Shown: positions 24,958 through 34,325, counted from the first letter of the stretch. The stretch: 64,000 nt of DNA from Lachnospiraceae bacterium (GCA_003862155.1 QOUV01000008.1:24823-88822), one strand, 5' to 3'. Translations and numbers: made by a program. Notes: generated by a model not told the origin, from the letters alone.

Positions 24958-26313
24958 TTAAGATGCCTTCTGTTCCTGATCCTCAGAATTTTTCTGAGCC
25001 TGATCCTGAGGGAAAATTTTAAGAAGCATCTCGATGATCTCATCGTAATTGTACTTATCGTGCGTTTCCTGGAGCAGGAATTCGTTGACCTCCGGCATCT
25101 TCTTTATCGCAAAGTCGATCTCCGGATTTGAGCCCTTCTTATATGCTCCGATATTAATAAGATCCTCTGCCTCAGAATATGTGGCCATAACATTTTTGAG
25201 CTGTCCTGCTGCTTTTTTGTGGTCTGATGCTGCAACTGCGCTCATGACCCTGGAAATCGAAGCCAGGACATCTATGGCCGGATAGTGGTTTCGCTGTGCG
25301 AGACGGCGGTTTAGAACGATATGTCCGTCGAGAATACTTCTAGCTGTATCTGTGATAGGTTCGTTGAAATCGTCACCGTCTACAAGCACGGTGTAGAGGC
25401 CTGTGATAGAACCCCTGTCTGAGTTTCCGGCCCGCTCGAGAAGTCTCGGAAGCTGTGCATAGATAGATGGCGGATAACCTCTGGTAACAGGAGGCTCTCC
25501 TGAAGCCAGGCCAATCTCGCGCTGCGCCATACAGAAACGGGTCAGAGAGTCCATCATAAGAAGAACATCCTTGCCCTGGTCTCTGAAGTATTCAGCTATC
25601 GCAGTAGCAGTCTTGGCGGCTTTCTGCCTTATCAGGGCAGGCTTATCTGAGGTAGCAACAACTACGACCGAGCGCTTCATGCCCTCAGGTCCCAGATCGT
25701 GTTCTACGAATTCCCTGACCTCACGGCCACGCTCTCCGATAAGAGCTATAACGTTAATTTCAGCTTTGGTATTGCGGGCGAACATACCCATCAGAGTGGA
25801 CTTTCCGACACCAGAACCTGCGAAAATTCCAATACGCTGTCCCTTGCCGACTGTGATAAGGCCGTCAACAGCCTTAACACCAAGTGGAAGCGGATCTTTT
25901 ATGATGACACGGCTCATCGGGTCAGGAGGATCTGCCTCGCAGGGATACTCTTCTGTGAAATGAGGGTATTCCTCTCCTTCTTTCAGATCATCGATTCGTC
26001 CGATTCCGTCTACCGTATGTCCCAAAAGACCAGGTCCGACTGGAATCGAGAGCGGCTTTCCGGTATTTGTGACAATAGAGCCGACTGAAATACCTTCTGT
26101 CGCCTCAAACGGCATAAGTATCAGCTTCTTGTCGTTAAAACCGACGACCTCAGCCATAACAGTAGTGCCGAAAGCCGTCTGAATCTTGCAGAGATCGTTG
26201 AGCTTTGCCTCCGGACCGATAGATTCTATTGTAAGACCAACTACTTTCGAAACTTTTCCAAGCTGGTCATAAAGCGGCTCATCTAGAGCTTCATCAATTC
26301 TGGAAAGATCCAT
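24958..26313 (-). CDS. fliI: FliI, flagellar export ATPase
   Basis: A 451-residue F1-beta-like ATPase with Walker A AGSGVGKST (near residue 165), Walker B LLMMDSLTRF, and the type III ATPase signature PPSIYAQLPRLLERAGN. FliI with FliH and FliJ energises docking and unfolding of export substrates. Length is family-typical. ATG 26313 has an AAGGTGAT ribosome-binding site in the gap after fliH. Confidence 0.97.
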   Translation of the reverse strand: MDLSRIDEALDEPLYDQLGKVSKVVGLTIESIGPEAKLNDLCKIQTAFGTTVMAEVVGFNDKKLILMPFEATEGISVGSIVTNTGKPLSIPVGPGLLGHTVDGIGRIDDLKEGEEYPHFTEEYPCEADPPDPMSRVIIKDPLPLGVKAVDGLITVGKGQRIGIFAGSGVGKSTLMGMFARNTKAEINVIALIGERGREVREFVEHDLGPEGMKRSVVVVATSDKPALIRQKAAKTATAIAEYFRDQGKDVLLMMDSLTRFCMAQREIGLASGEPPVTRGYPPSIYAQLPRLLERAGNSDRGSITGLYTVLVDGDDFNEPITDTARSILDGHIVLNRRLAQRNHYPAIDVLASISRVMSAVAASDHKKAAGQLKNVMATYSEAEDLINIGAYKKGSNPEIDFAIKKMPEVNEFLLQETHDKYNYDEIIEMLLKIFPQDQAQKNSEDQEQKAS

Positions 26314-26334
26314 CAGATCACCTTAACAAAAAAA

Positions 26335-27249
26335 TCAGAGTGTAAGGAGCCTGATCCGCTTGATCAGATTCTTAAGCTCTGTGTCAATCGATACATCATA
26401 TACTCCTCCGTCAGTCTCGATCATGCACTGACCGTCTGTGAGCAGAGGATCCTTTGCAAATTCGATGTTTACTCCCTCTCCAACTTTATCTTCAATCTCT
26501 CCACGCTTCGATGTAAGGAGAGTATAGTTATTTTCATTTACGCGGATAAGAAGCTCTTTCGCTGAATCAACGTGATTCAGGCAGTTGTCAACCAGACGAA
26601 GGAGAAGCTCACTGTCATCGCCAAACTCTATGCCAAACGCCTTCTGAACGACATTTAATACAGTATCTAAAACTTCTTTCTCGAGAGAAGATTCCTTCTG
26701 TCTGTAGTTCTTTTCTAAAGTCTCACTCTGGACATTAAGTGAATTGAGCTTGTCCTCAAGTTCCTCGTGAGCTTTTGCCAGACCATCATTGTAGCCCTGG
26801 TTTACGGCCTTGTCTCTTGTATTTAAGAAAAGAGCATCAGCCTCTTCTTTAGCTTTCTCAATGATAGAAGCGGCTTCGCTGTTGGCAGCATCGATGATCT
26901 TTTTACGCTCGTCTTCGGAAATTACAGGAGTAGGATCTGTCACTTCCTCTTCGTTTTCTTCTTCCTCTTCAAAAAATGGCACGCCATTTTCATCGACAGA
27001 AAAAAGTGGCTCACCATCGTCCCCAAGCGGGATCTTTACTGAACCATCTTCGTTCTGCTCAAGTAGAGGATCTCCATTTTCGGACTTTGGGAGGCCACCA
27101 AGATATTTCTCGGCAGCTGCTTTGCGCTGTCTTCTCTTTTCATCCTCGGACTGTTTCTGCCAGGCTCTTATTTTTTCAAGAGCACGGTCATTGGAATTTA
27201 TGATAATTTTATCCTTGCTGACCGTGCTGCCATGGTAAACACTATACAA
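26335..27249 (-). CDS. fliH: FliH, flagellar export ATPase regulator (probable TTG start inside fliG end)
   Basis: A protein of about 304 residues with a charged, Glu-rich N-terminal half (about 65-105), a coiled coil and the C-terminal FliH/HrpE domain (VLNVVQKAFGIEFGDDSELLLRLVDN begins it; written here only by its first part VLNVVQKAFGIE). It binds FliI and links it to the C-ring. TTG 27249 is favoured: a GGAGGTGA Shine-Dalgarno lies exactly 8 bases upstream, and it overlaps fliG by 8 bases. An ATG at 27294 would give 15 more residues but lies deep in fliG without a clear ribosome-binding site. Confidence 0.9.
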   Translation of the reverse strand: MYSVYHGSTVSKDKIIINSNDRALEKIRAWQKQSEDEKRRQRKAAAEKYLGGLPKSENGDPLLEQNEDGSVKIPLGDDGEPLFSVDENGVPFFEEEEENEEEVTDPTPVISEDERKKIIDAANSEAASIIEKAKEEADALFLNTRDKAVNQGYNDGLAKAHEELEDKLNSLNVQSETLEKNYRQKESSLEKEVLDTVLNVVQKAFGIEFGDDSELLLRLVDNCLNHVDSAKELLIRVNENNYTLLTSKRGEIEDKVGEGVNIEFAKDPLLTDGQCMIETDGGVYDVSIDTELKNLIKRIRLLTL

Positions 27250-28357
27250 CGATGTCGTCACCTCCGCCTCTGGAGATAATGATCTCGCCTGCATCTTCGA
27301 GTCTTCTTATAATAGCGACGATCTTCTGCTGAGCCTCCTCGACGTCCTTCATACGTACAGGGCCCATGTACTCGATATCTTCCTTGATCATGGCAGAAAG
27401 TCTTGAAGACATATTCTTATAGATGGCATTCTGTACGTCCTCATTGGCGCCCTTAAGGGCCGTAGCGAGGTCACTGTTATCGACTTCACGCAAAACACGC
27501 TGAATAGAACGGTCGTCGAGAAGAAGGATATCCTCGAATACGAACATCTTCTTCCTGATCTCCTCTGCAAGCTCCGGAACCTCGATCTCGAGAGCTTCCA
27601 TAATACGCTTCTCAGTACCACGGTCAACAGCATTCAGGATAGCGACAGTAGAGTCTACGCCACCTGCTGAGGTGTAATCCTGGTTGATAAGAGATGAAAG
27701 CTTTCTCTCAAGCACTCTCTCCACTTCCTTAATTACTTCAGGTGAAGTACGGTCCATCATTGCGATTCGCTTTGCGACATCAGCCTGCTTCTCAGGCGAT
27801 AAGGCTCCAAGTATCATAGCCGCCTGTGAAGGAGGCAGATACGAAAGAATCATAGCAATCGTCTGAGGATGCTCGTCCTGAATAAAGTTCAAAACCTGTG
27901 AAGGATCTGTCTTTCTGATAAACTCGAAAGGACGAACCTGAAGAGATGCAGTCAGCTTGTTGATGACTTCCTGCGCCTTGTCGCTTCCGAGAGCAGTCTC
28001 GAGAAGCTCCTTAGCGTATCCGATACCACCTTCTGCAATGTACTGCTGAGCAAGGCAGATCTGATAGAATTCATTTATGACGGCATCTTTTACCTGAGGG
28101 GAAACACTCCTGGTGTTTGCTATCTCAAGTGTCAGCTCTTCGATCTCATCTTCTTTTAAGTGTTTAAATATCTCAGCCGACCTCTCAGGGCCCAATGTAA
28201 TAAGAAGGATGGCTGCCTTTTGAACTCCTGAAAGTCCCTCTAGTGCGGCAGTATCTACTTTAGCCTGCGCATCTCCATTGGTTCTTGCCGGAGCTCCACC
28301 TGGGGCATTTGCCGGCGGATTCGCTGTATTTGTTCTTTCTGCTGTAGTATCGGCCAT
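27242..28357 (-). CDS. fliG: FliG, flagellar motor switch protein
   Basis: A 371-residue protein with N-terminal, middle and C-terminal armadillo-like domains. The EHPQT motif (FIQDEHPQTIAMIL) and the charged torque helix region (LLDDRSIQRVLREVDNSDL) are visible. FliG transmits stator torque to the MS ring. A Pro/Ala/Gly-rich leader of about 38 residues precedes the conserved start (SGVQKAAILLITLGPE). ATG 28357 follows GGGGTGA and overlaps the fliF end; GTG 28363 is the alternative. Confidence 0.97.
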   Translation of the reverse strand: MADTTAERTNTANPPANAPGGAPARTNGDAQAKVDTAALEGLSGVQKAAILLITLGPERSAEIFKHLKEDEIEELTLEIANTRSVSPQVKDAVINEFYQICLAQQYIAEGGIGYAKELLETALGSDKAQEVINKLTASLQVRPFEFIRKTDPSQVLNFIQDEHPQTIAMILSYLPPSQAAMILGALSPEKQADVAKRIAMMDRTSPEVIKEVERVLERKLSSLINQDYTSAGGVDSTVAILNAVDRGTEKRIMEALEIEVPELAEEIRKKMFVFEDILLLDDRSIQRVLREVDNSDLATALKGANEDVQNAIYKNMSSRLSAMIKEDIEYMGPVRMKDVEEAQQKIVAIIRRLEDAGEIIISRGGGDDIVV

Positions 28358-28359
28358 GA

Positions 28360-30003
28360 TCACTCACCCCAGTCTTCGTTAAGCCAGTTGCGAAGCAGGT
28401 TTGCTGCAGCCTCCGGTTTTTCGTCCACAAATTTCTCGATGAGCTGTCTGGCCTCGGACTTCTCGTTGTATCCGATGTCCTCGAGCTGCTCATCCTCCTG
28501 CTGTTCCTTCAGGAGTGTATCCACTGATACCTCCTCTGCCTGTTCCTCTTCCTTCTTTCCACGGAGACTTCTGAATGCTACAAATCCGAGAAGCGCAAAG
28601 ATAAGGATTGCAAGTATGATCTCGAGCCAGTCAACCCAGGTACGTCCACCTGTAGAATAGTGAAACTGAGGAACATTGTAAGCGTTTATCGTAATATTTG
28701 CCTGAGGTATTCCTGTAGCATTCGATACTGCCTTCAACATGCTGTTATTTACTTTCGCAGCAGTCATACCGCTGTTGGCCTGTACGAACTGGTCGAAAGT
28801 CTGATTCTTAAGCTGACCGGAAGACTTCATCTGGTCTTCATCATAGATCACGTCATTGTAAGCAGTGATAGTGATAGTCGAGTTGGATGTGTTTACTGTG
28901 CCGGCTGCAGGCTTAGTGTCCGTATAAGTCTCATTCGGCAGGTATTTGCTTGTGGTCTTGTTTGACTCGCTGCTTGTATTGCCGTTGTTTGTAGTAACGT
29001 AGCTGTTTACTCCGTTATTTGATGCTGTTCCAGGCTGTCCACCGTTCGAACCGGTCGATGAAGACGACTCTGTAGTCTGACTGTCAAGATATCCCTGATC
29101 CTGTCCGCTCGCTACTGAGTAATTCCAGCTCTTGGTCTCTGTCGTGTCGAAATTCATATCGAGATTGGCAGCCACCTGTACATTATCATAGATAGCGTCG
29201 CTGCCCGAACCGTTCTTCGAGAGGACTTTCTTTACCTTATCCTCGATGTACTTCTCCTTCTTCTGCTGGGCAGAAAGATTCGATGAGGCAATACCACCTG
29301 AAGTTGACTCATCTCCACCTGAGAAAAGGATGTTGTCATCTGTATCAATGATCGTAATATTTGAAGTGGTCTTATTTCCAAGACCTGTAGCTACGAATTT
29401 GGCAATCGCAGCGGCCTGGTCATCTGACATGGAATCGGAGAGATTTAACATGACACTGGCTGAAGCTTCCTCAGACTTAGCAGCGAGGGTACCATCATCA
29501 TCAGGAACGCTCAAGTTTATCTGGGCATCCTTGACATTTGACAGAGTCTTCAGGTAGTTTTCCATCTGCTTCTGCTTAAAGTAGTTGTCCTTTCTCTGCT
29601 TATCCGACTCAGTCGTAGTAAATGAGCCATCTACAACGTTTGAAAAAGGATAGCTGTCGTCAGTTTTCTCGCCGGAATATCCGTTGGAATAGATACCATT
29701 CTGTCCTAAGATGATAGTGGCATTCGCCTCATCCTTCTTGTCAATAGTAAAAGTCATACCATCCTGGGACTGGGTATATTTGATATTCGCTCCGTCGAGA
29801 TCGTCCTTTATAGTCTGGGCCTGAGTGGCATCCTTTGCGGTAACAAGAGTCATCTTGTCTGGACGAGTGGCCACAACTCCTAAAATGATAAGAGCAATGG
29901 CTACAATCGAGACGGAACTTATAATAAGCGCTTTCTGTCTGGAAGTGAACTTTTTCCACCAGTCTGCAATTTTTGTGAAAATGTTTTTAATTCTATCAGG
30001 CAT
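28360..30003 (-). CDS. fliF: FliF, flagellar MS-ring protein
   Basis: A 547-residue protein with an N-terminal membrane helix (about 23-46), ring-building RBM domains of the YscJ/FliF type (about 50-240), a long Ser/Thr/Asn/Gly-rich loop (about 285-360), and a second membrane helix (about 450-470) followed by a FliG-binding acidic tail. FliF forms the base on which the export gate and C-ring are built. Order and length are typical. Confidence 0.97.
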   Translation of the reverse strand: MPDRIKNIFTKIADWWKKFTSRQKALIISSVSIVAIALIILGVVATRPDKMTLVTAKDATQAQTIKDDLDGANIKYTQSQDGMTFTIDKKDEANATIILGQNGIYSNGYSGEKTDDSYPFSNVVDGSFTTTESDKQRKDNYFKQKQMENYLKTLSNVKDAQINLSVPDDDGTLAAKSEEASASVMLNLSDSMSDDQAAAIAKFVATGLGNKTTSNITIIDTDDNILFSGGDESTSGGIASSNLSAQQKKEKYIEDKVKKVLSKNGSGSDAIYDNVQVAANLDMNFDTTETKSWNYSVASGQDQGYLDSQTTESSSSTGSNGGQPGTASNNGVNSYVTTNNGNTSSESNKTTSKYLPNETYTDTKPAAGTVNTSNSTITITAYNDVIYDEDQMKSSGQLKNQTFDQFVQANSGMTAAKVNNSMLKAVSNATGIPQANITINAYNVPQFHYSTGGRTWVDWLEIILAILIFALLGFVAFRSLRGKKEEEQAEEVSVDTLLKEQQEDEQLEDIGYNEKSEARQLIEKFVDEKPEAAANLLRNWLNEDWGE

Positions 30004-30023
30004 TTAAGCTCTTCCTTTTATGA

Positions 30024-30332
30024 TCAAATCTGCATGTTCATGATAGTCTGGTATGCCTGGATGACATTCGTCCTGATCGAGTTCGTGAACTGGAGCGCTA
30101 TCCTGGCTTTCTGTGCTGCTATCATAAGATCGTGGGTATTGTCTGAAAGGCCAAGGGCAAACTTTACCTGCTCGGCATCTGCCTTGTTCTGTAATGTGTT
30201 AGTCTCTTCAACCAGATTCTTTGCTGCATCGAAGACAGTTCCGAAATCGTCGACAGAATTCGGATCCTCTCCACCTCTCTTCGGTGCAGTCTTATAAAGA
30301 GTATTTGAAGCATCAATTCCAGTAACCTGCAT
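30024..30332 (-). CDS. fliE: FliE, hook-basal body complex protein
   Basis: A 102-residue protein. The C-terminal block ALGLSDNTHDLMIAAQKARI and NSIRTNVIQAYQTIMNMQI is diagnostic for FliE, which links the MS ring to the rod. It lies between flgC and fliF in the normal order. Confidence 0.95.
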   Translation of the reverse strand: MQVTGIDASNTLYKTAPKRGGEDPNSVDDFGTVFDAAKNLVEETNTLQNKADAEQVKFALGLSDNTHDLMIAAQKARIALQFTNSIRTNVIQAYQTIMNMQI

Positions 30333-30347
30333 TTATAACTCCTGTAA

Positions 30348-30800
30348 TTATACCGATGAACCTATGGAAATTCCCTGCTGGGCTGTGGTCTTCAAACCAT
30401 TCAACACAGTGACATTCGCCTGATACGCGCGTGTCGCATCGATAAGGTCTGTCATCTCTGTAACTGTGTTTACGTTAGGATATGTGACATAGCCGTTCTG
30501 ATCTGCATCGGGATTCGACGGGTCATAGACCATCTTCATCGGAGTAGTCGTATCCTCTACCACAGAGGCGACTCTTACGCCATTCCCCTTGTACGAATTC
30601 TCGTACTGCTCCAGGGACTCGGCAAAAGTAGGATTCAGTCTCTTCTCCTGAAAAATAACCGACTTCCTGCGGTACGGACCAGAGCCGTCCTCGGAGTGAG
30701 TCGTATTAATATTTGCGATATTTTCAGATATCGTATCCATACGGAAACGCTCTGCTGTAAGCCCGCTTCCTGATATGTTAAAAGCTTGGAATAAACTCAT
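30348..30800 (-). CDS. flgC: FlgC, flagellar proximal rod protein
   Basis: A 150-residue rod protein. The N-terminal motif ISGSGLTAERFRMDTISENI and the C-terminal MTDLIDATRAYQANVTVLN fit the FlgC family. It follows flgB after 14 bases with a good Shine-Dalgarno (AGGAGGTTC-type). Confidence 0.96.
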   Translation of the reverse strand: MSLFQAFNISGSGLTAERFRMDTISENIANINTTHSEDGSGPYRRKSVIFQEKRLNPTFAESLEQYENSYKGNGVRVASVVEDTTTPMKMVYDPSNPDADQNGYVTYPNVNTVTEMTDLIDATRAYQANVTVLNGLKTTAQQGISIGSSV

Positions 30801-30814
30801 AAGAACCTCCTGCC

Positions 30815-31213
30815 TTATGACTTCGTAACAATGTTAAATCTGGCAAACGCACTCGAAACACTCGTAGACATAGCCTGATATCTGAGCTGCTCTCCGGCGT
30901 ACTCAGTGCTCTCCTGGTCTATATCGACATTGTTCGTATCGAGTCTGTAATCGAACTCCGGATAATCAGTATAGATCTGTCCGTCGAGGCTGTCGTCCTT
31001 ATAATTGAGCGACTTTACAGCCTGATCAAGATCTTTGTACTTCGTGCTGTCTAACTCATCTAAGAGGATATCCTGGAACTTCACATCTTTGCGCTTGTAT
31101 CCCGGTGTGTCTACATTTGCTATGTTATTCGAGATGGTGGTCTCTCTGAGCCAGCTGGCATCGAGTGCCTTATCCATCAGATTTATATAGCTGAATGCAT
31201 CAGACTTCAGCAT
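30815..31213 (-). CDS. flgB: FlgB, flagellar proximal rod protein; first gene of the fla/che cluster
   Basis: A 132-residue rod protein with the N-terminal signature SWLRETTISNNIANVDTPGY and the C-terminal block QLRYQAMSTSVSSAFARFN. ATG 31213 has a CGGAGGAAA Shine-Dalgarno. It is preceded by its own promoter and by the codY terminator, so it heads the flagellar transcription unit. Confidence 0.96.
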   Translation of the reverse strand: MLKSDAFSYINLMDKALDASWLRETTISNNIANVDTPGYKRKDVKFQDILLDELDSTKYKDLDQAVKSLNYKDDSLDGQIYTDYPEFDYRLDTNNVDIDQESTEYAGEQLRYQAMSTSVSSAFARFNIVTKS

Positions 31214-31259
31214 ATAGTTTCCTCCGTAATTATTTCTTAAAACAATGTAATCAATATAT

Positions 31260-31288
31260 ATTATATTTTTATTTGCCTAAAAATACAA
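31260..31288 (-). promoter_or_regulatory. Promoter of the fla/che cluster
   Basis: On the minus strand TTGTAT (31288-31283), 17 bases and TATAAT (31265-31260), about 47 bases before flgB. The -10 is perfect and the -35 is weak (3 of 6). It lies directly after the codY terminator. No sigma-28 motif is evident, fitting a housekeeping-sigma early promoter. Confidence 0.65.
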
Positions 31289-31298
31289 GCTTTTTAAC

Positions 31299-31331
31299 AA
31301 AAAAATAGTGGCATTTCAGCTAAAATGCCAC
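31299..31331 (-). terminator. Intrinsic terminator after codY
   Basis: Read on the minus strand, GTGGCATTTT and AAATGCCAC form a 9-bp stem around AGCTG (31331-31308), followed by TATTTTTTTG. It sits 20 bases after the codY stop and separates codY from flgB. Confidence 0.9.
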
Positions 31332-31350
31332 ACGATGTTGTTGTATTGAG

Positions 31351-32130
31351 TTATATGCTGATGTGTTCCTTTAATTTGTCAAGTTCCCCGAAGACTGCAT
31401 CATTTAAAACCTTAATATAAGTGCCCTTCATCCCGGATGAATGTGACTCGATGACACCGGCTGATTCGAATTTTCTGAGTGCATTTACAATGATACTCCT
31501 CGTAATCCCGACCCTGTCGGCAATCTTCGATGTGACAAGAATGCCCTCACGCCCGTTCAGCTCAGCAAAGATATGAATAATGGCCTGCTGCTCTGAATAG
31601 GATAAGGTGTTTATCGCAGACTGTACATCTGTGATCTTCCTGTTTTCCTCTTCGTTCTCTTCGTTTACAGAGCGCATCATCTCGAGGCCTACAACTGTGG
31701 TCCCGTACTCTGCTAAAATGATATCATCAATGTCATACGGATTCTGGTATCTGTAGATCAGAAGCGTTCCAAGCCTCTCTCCCGAAATATCAATCGGAGT
31801 AATAAGCGCATTGTACGAAGCTATATCCTCCTGCTCGAACCCGAGTGTCCCGAGATTAACATTCTCTCTCGTAGAGAGGATGCCTAAAAGCCTTTCGTTT
31901 AAGTCAGGATTAATAAATTCTCCGACCTTGTCAGTAAGGAGTTCTGTGATGTGATGTCCATCTTCGTGCTGGCTGATGCCTAAGGCCTTGCCCTTCTTGC
32001 TGATGACCATGCAGGAGGAGTCTAAGATGTCTGTAAGGACCTTGCAGATATCATTGAATACTACCTTCGAATGGTTGTTGTTATGAAGGAGTTTGCCTAT
32101 TTTTCTTGTCTTATCTAATAATTCTACGCC
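31351..32130 (-). CDS. codY: CodY, GTP- and branched-chain-amino-acid-responsive repressor
   Basis: A 259-residue protein, the same length as Bacillus CodY. The N-terminus MGVELLDKTRKI leads a GAF ligand domain, and the C-terminal winged helix-turn-helix is strongly conserved (KIADRVGITRSIIVNALRKF, ESAGVIESHSSGMKGTYIK). CodY represses nutrient, nitrogen and sometimes motility genes when amino acids and GTP are plentiful. ATG 32130 is chosen because homologues begin there and it follows GAGG; the longer TTG-initiated frame (32166) would run over the promoter region. It sits between topA and flgB, as in many Firmicutes. Confidence 0.97.
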   Translation of the reverse strand, partial: GVELLDKTRKIGKLLHNNNHSKVVFNDICKVLTDILDSSCMVISKKGKALGISQHEDGHHITELLTDKVGEFINPDLNERLLGILSTRENVNLGTLGFEQEDIASYNALITPIDISGERLGTLLIYRYQNPYDIDDIILAEYGTTVVGLEMMRSVNEENEEENRKITDVQSAINTLSYSEQQAIIHIFAELNGREGILVTSKIADRVGITRSIIVNALRKFESAGVIESHSSGMKGTYIKVLNDAVFGELDKLKEHISI

Positions 32131-32174
32131 CATATTTTCCTCAAAATGTCTAAACAATTCTCTCAATATAGAAA

Positions 32175-32202
32175 ATTATAACCATTTTCTGATAAATTTC
32201 AA
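32175..32202 (-). promoter_or_regulatory. codY promoter overlapping the topA stop codon
   Basis: On the minus strand TTGAAA (32202-32197, 5 of 6), a 16-base spacer and TATAAT (32180-32175, 6 of 6). The -35 includes the topA stop codon. It lies about 45 bases before the CodY ATG and gives codY transcription independent of topA. Confidence 0.75.
32183..32197 (-). promoter_or_regulatory. Candidate CodY box in the codY promoter
   Basis: The minus-strand 15-mer ATTTATCAGAAAATG matches the published CodY consensus AATTTTCWGAAAATT at 12 of 15 positions by hand. It fills the spacer between -35 and -10, so bound CodY would block RNA polymerase. This suggests autorepression; it is a motif match only. 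Confidence 0.5.
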
Positions 32203-34274
32203 GACTCTTCTTCAATTTTTGGCTCGCTGTATCCACAAGATGGATCTGAGCATACCAGTTTCTTTCCGCGAATGACCATGTACTTCCCACACCGAGGACA
32301 TTTCTTTTCGACAGGCTTCTGCCAGCTCATGAAGTCGCAGGCAGGATAATCCTCGCAGCCATAGAATTTACGGCCCTTTTTAGTCTTTCTGATAACGATA
32401 TCCTTACCGCACTTTGGACACTTTACGCCGATCTTTTCGAGATATGGCTTGGTGTTCCGGCAGTCTGGAAATCCCGGGCAGGCCAGGAATTTGCCATGCG
32501 GGCCATATTTTATCACCATGTGGCGCCCACACTTCTCACAGATGACATCGGTCTCTTCGTCCTTGATCTCGACTTTCTCGAGGTTCTTTTCGGCAGTCGT
32601 GACCTCTCTCTCGAGGTCCGGGTAAAAATTCCTGATGATCGACTTCCAGTCGACCTTGCCTTCCTCGACACCATCGAGGAGACTTTCCATATTTGCAGTG
32701 AAGGTCTTGTCGACAATCTCAGGGAAGTTTTCGACCATGATATTGTTTACTATCTCACCAAGCTCGGAAACGAAGATGTTCCTGCCCTCTTTTATGATAT
32801 AGTGCCTCTTTAAAAGAGTTGATATCGTCGGTGCGTAAGTCGATGGACGCCCGATCCCGAGTTCCTCTAAGGTGTGCACGAGAGATGCCTCAGTAAAGTG
32901 CGGCTTCGGCTGTGTGAAATGCTGCTTCGGATCTGTCTTTACCTGGGAAAGGACTTCCCCCTCATCAAATGCCTTTAAATCCCTGGAGTTCTTCTCCTCC
33001 TTTTCGTCGGAATCTACATAAACTTTCGAGAAACCGTCGAATGTGACAGAGGTGCTTGAAGCATTAAATCCGTATCCGGCACAGGTGAGCTTAATTGATG
33101 TGGTCTTTCTCTTCTCCGGCGCCATCTGGGATGCCATAAAACGCTTCCAGATAAGGTTGTAGAGCTTAAACTGGTCTCTTGTGACCCTGTCCTTTATCTC
33201 GGATGGAAGAATCGTAAGGTCTGCCGGTCTTATAGCCTCGTGCGCGTCCTGGACATTCTTTCCGCCGGTCTTTCTGTCAGTCTTTATCCCTAAATAATCT
33301 TTTCCATATTCTTTTTCGATAAAGTCAGCTGCCGTGGCTTTTGCCTCATCCGCGACACGGGTGGAATCTGTACGAAGGTAGGTGATAAGTCCGATCGTTC
33401 CCATGCCCTTTATCTCTACGCCTTCGTAGAGCTGCTGAGCCACCATCATAGTCTTTGCAACGGCGAAGTTTAAAGCCTTTGAGGCCTCCTGCTGCATTGT
33501 AGATGTAGTAAATGGAAGAGGCGGCTTAACGGACTTTTCGGAATCTCTTATCGATTCAATGGTAAAGTCTTTTCCGTCTATAGCCTTTAAAATACTGTCA
33601 AGTTCCTCTTTAGATCCGATATTTCCTGCCTTTTTTCCCCTTCCGTGGTAAGAGGCGGTAAGCTTCTTCCTGCCGGAGCCCTTAAGTTCTACATCCAAAG
33701 TGTAGTATTCCTCCGGTATGAAGGCGTTTATCTCATCCTCCCTGTCGCAGATGATGCGAAGTGCGACTGACTGCACACGGCCTGCAGAAAGGCCTCTCTT
33801 GACCTTGGCCCAGAGAAGCGGGCTTATGCTGTAGCCGACCATTCGGTCTAAGACTCTTCTGGCCTGCTGGGCGTCCACCAGATTCATATCGATGTCTCTC
33901 TGGTGCTTGAAAGACTCCTTGACCGCTTTTTTCGTGATCTCGTTAAAAGTGATGCGGGCATAATCCTTGTCCGAAAGATTTAACGCAGGGATTAAATGCC
34001 AGGAAATTGCCTCTCCCTCACGGTCGGGGTCTGTCGCGAGATAGACTTTGTCTGCTTTCTTTACTTCTTTTCTCAGCGAAGCTAAAAGCTCCCCTTTGCC
34101 CCTTATCGTAATATATTTGGGCTCAAAATCGTGCTCTACGTCGATTCCCAGCTGGCTCTTCGGCAGATCCCTGACATGCCCCATCGTAGCGGCGATAGTA
34201 TAGTTTCTGCCGAGGAATTTCTTGATTGTTTTGACCTTAGTCGGAGACTCGACGATCACGAGATTTTTTGCCAT
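32199..34274 (-). CDS. topA: DNA topoisomerase I (type IA) with three C-terminal zinc ribbons
   Basis: A 691-residue enzyme that relaxes negatively supercoiled DNA. The Toprim domain starts at once (NLVIVESPTKVKTIKKFLG), and the catalytic Tyr is in LITYLRTDSTR (near residue 295). Three four-Cys zinc ribbons close the protein (CEKCGRHMVIKYG, CPKCGKDIVIRK, CPRCGKYMVIRG). ATG 34274 is chosen because the conserved MAKNLVIVESP begins there behind AAAGGA; an ORF open to 34382 lies upstream but crosses the promoter. Confidence 0.97.
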   Translation of the reverse strand: MAKNLVIVESPTKVKTIKKFLGRNYTIAATMGHVRDLPKSQLGIDVEHDFEPKYITIRGKGELLASLRKEVKKADKVYLATDPDREGEAISWHLIPALNLSDKDYARITFNEITKKAVKESFKHQRDIDMNLVDAQQARRVLDRMVGYSISPLLWAKVKRGLSAGRVQSVALRIICDREDEINAFIPEEYYTLDVELKGSGRKKLTASYHGRGKKAGNIGSKEELDSILKAIDGKDFTIESIRDSEKSVKPPLPFTTSTMQQEASKALNFAVAKTMMVAQQLYEGVEIKGMGTIGLITYLRTDSTRVADEAKATAADFIEKEYGKDYLGIKTDRKTGGKNVQDAHEAIRPADLTILPSEIKDRVTRDQFKLYNLIWKRFMASQMAPEKRKTTSIKLTCAGYGFNASSTSVTFDGFSKVYVDSDEKEEKNSRDLKAFDEGEVLSQVKTDPKQHFTQPKPHFTEASLVHTLEELGIGRPSTYAPTISTLLKRHYIIKEGRNIFVSELGEIVNNIMVENFPEIVDKTFTANMESLLDGVEEGKVDWKSIIRNFYPDLEREVTTAEKNLEKVEIKDEETDVICEKCGRHMVIKYGPHGKFLACPGFPDCRNTKPYLEKIGVKCPKCGKDIVIRKTKKGRKFYGCEDYPACDFMSWQKPVEKKCPRCGKYMVIRGKKLVCSDPSCGYSEPKIEEES

Positions 34275-34325
34275 AAAAAAATATCCTTTCATATTTCGAT
34301 TTCGTAGAGTACGTAGCAGTTTATA

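Noticed and set aside
31214..31259. CodY box in front of flgB
   Set aside because: The closest stretch (AATTATTTCTTAAAA) has too many mismatches to the consensus.
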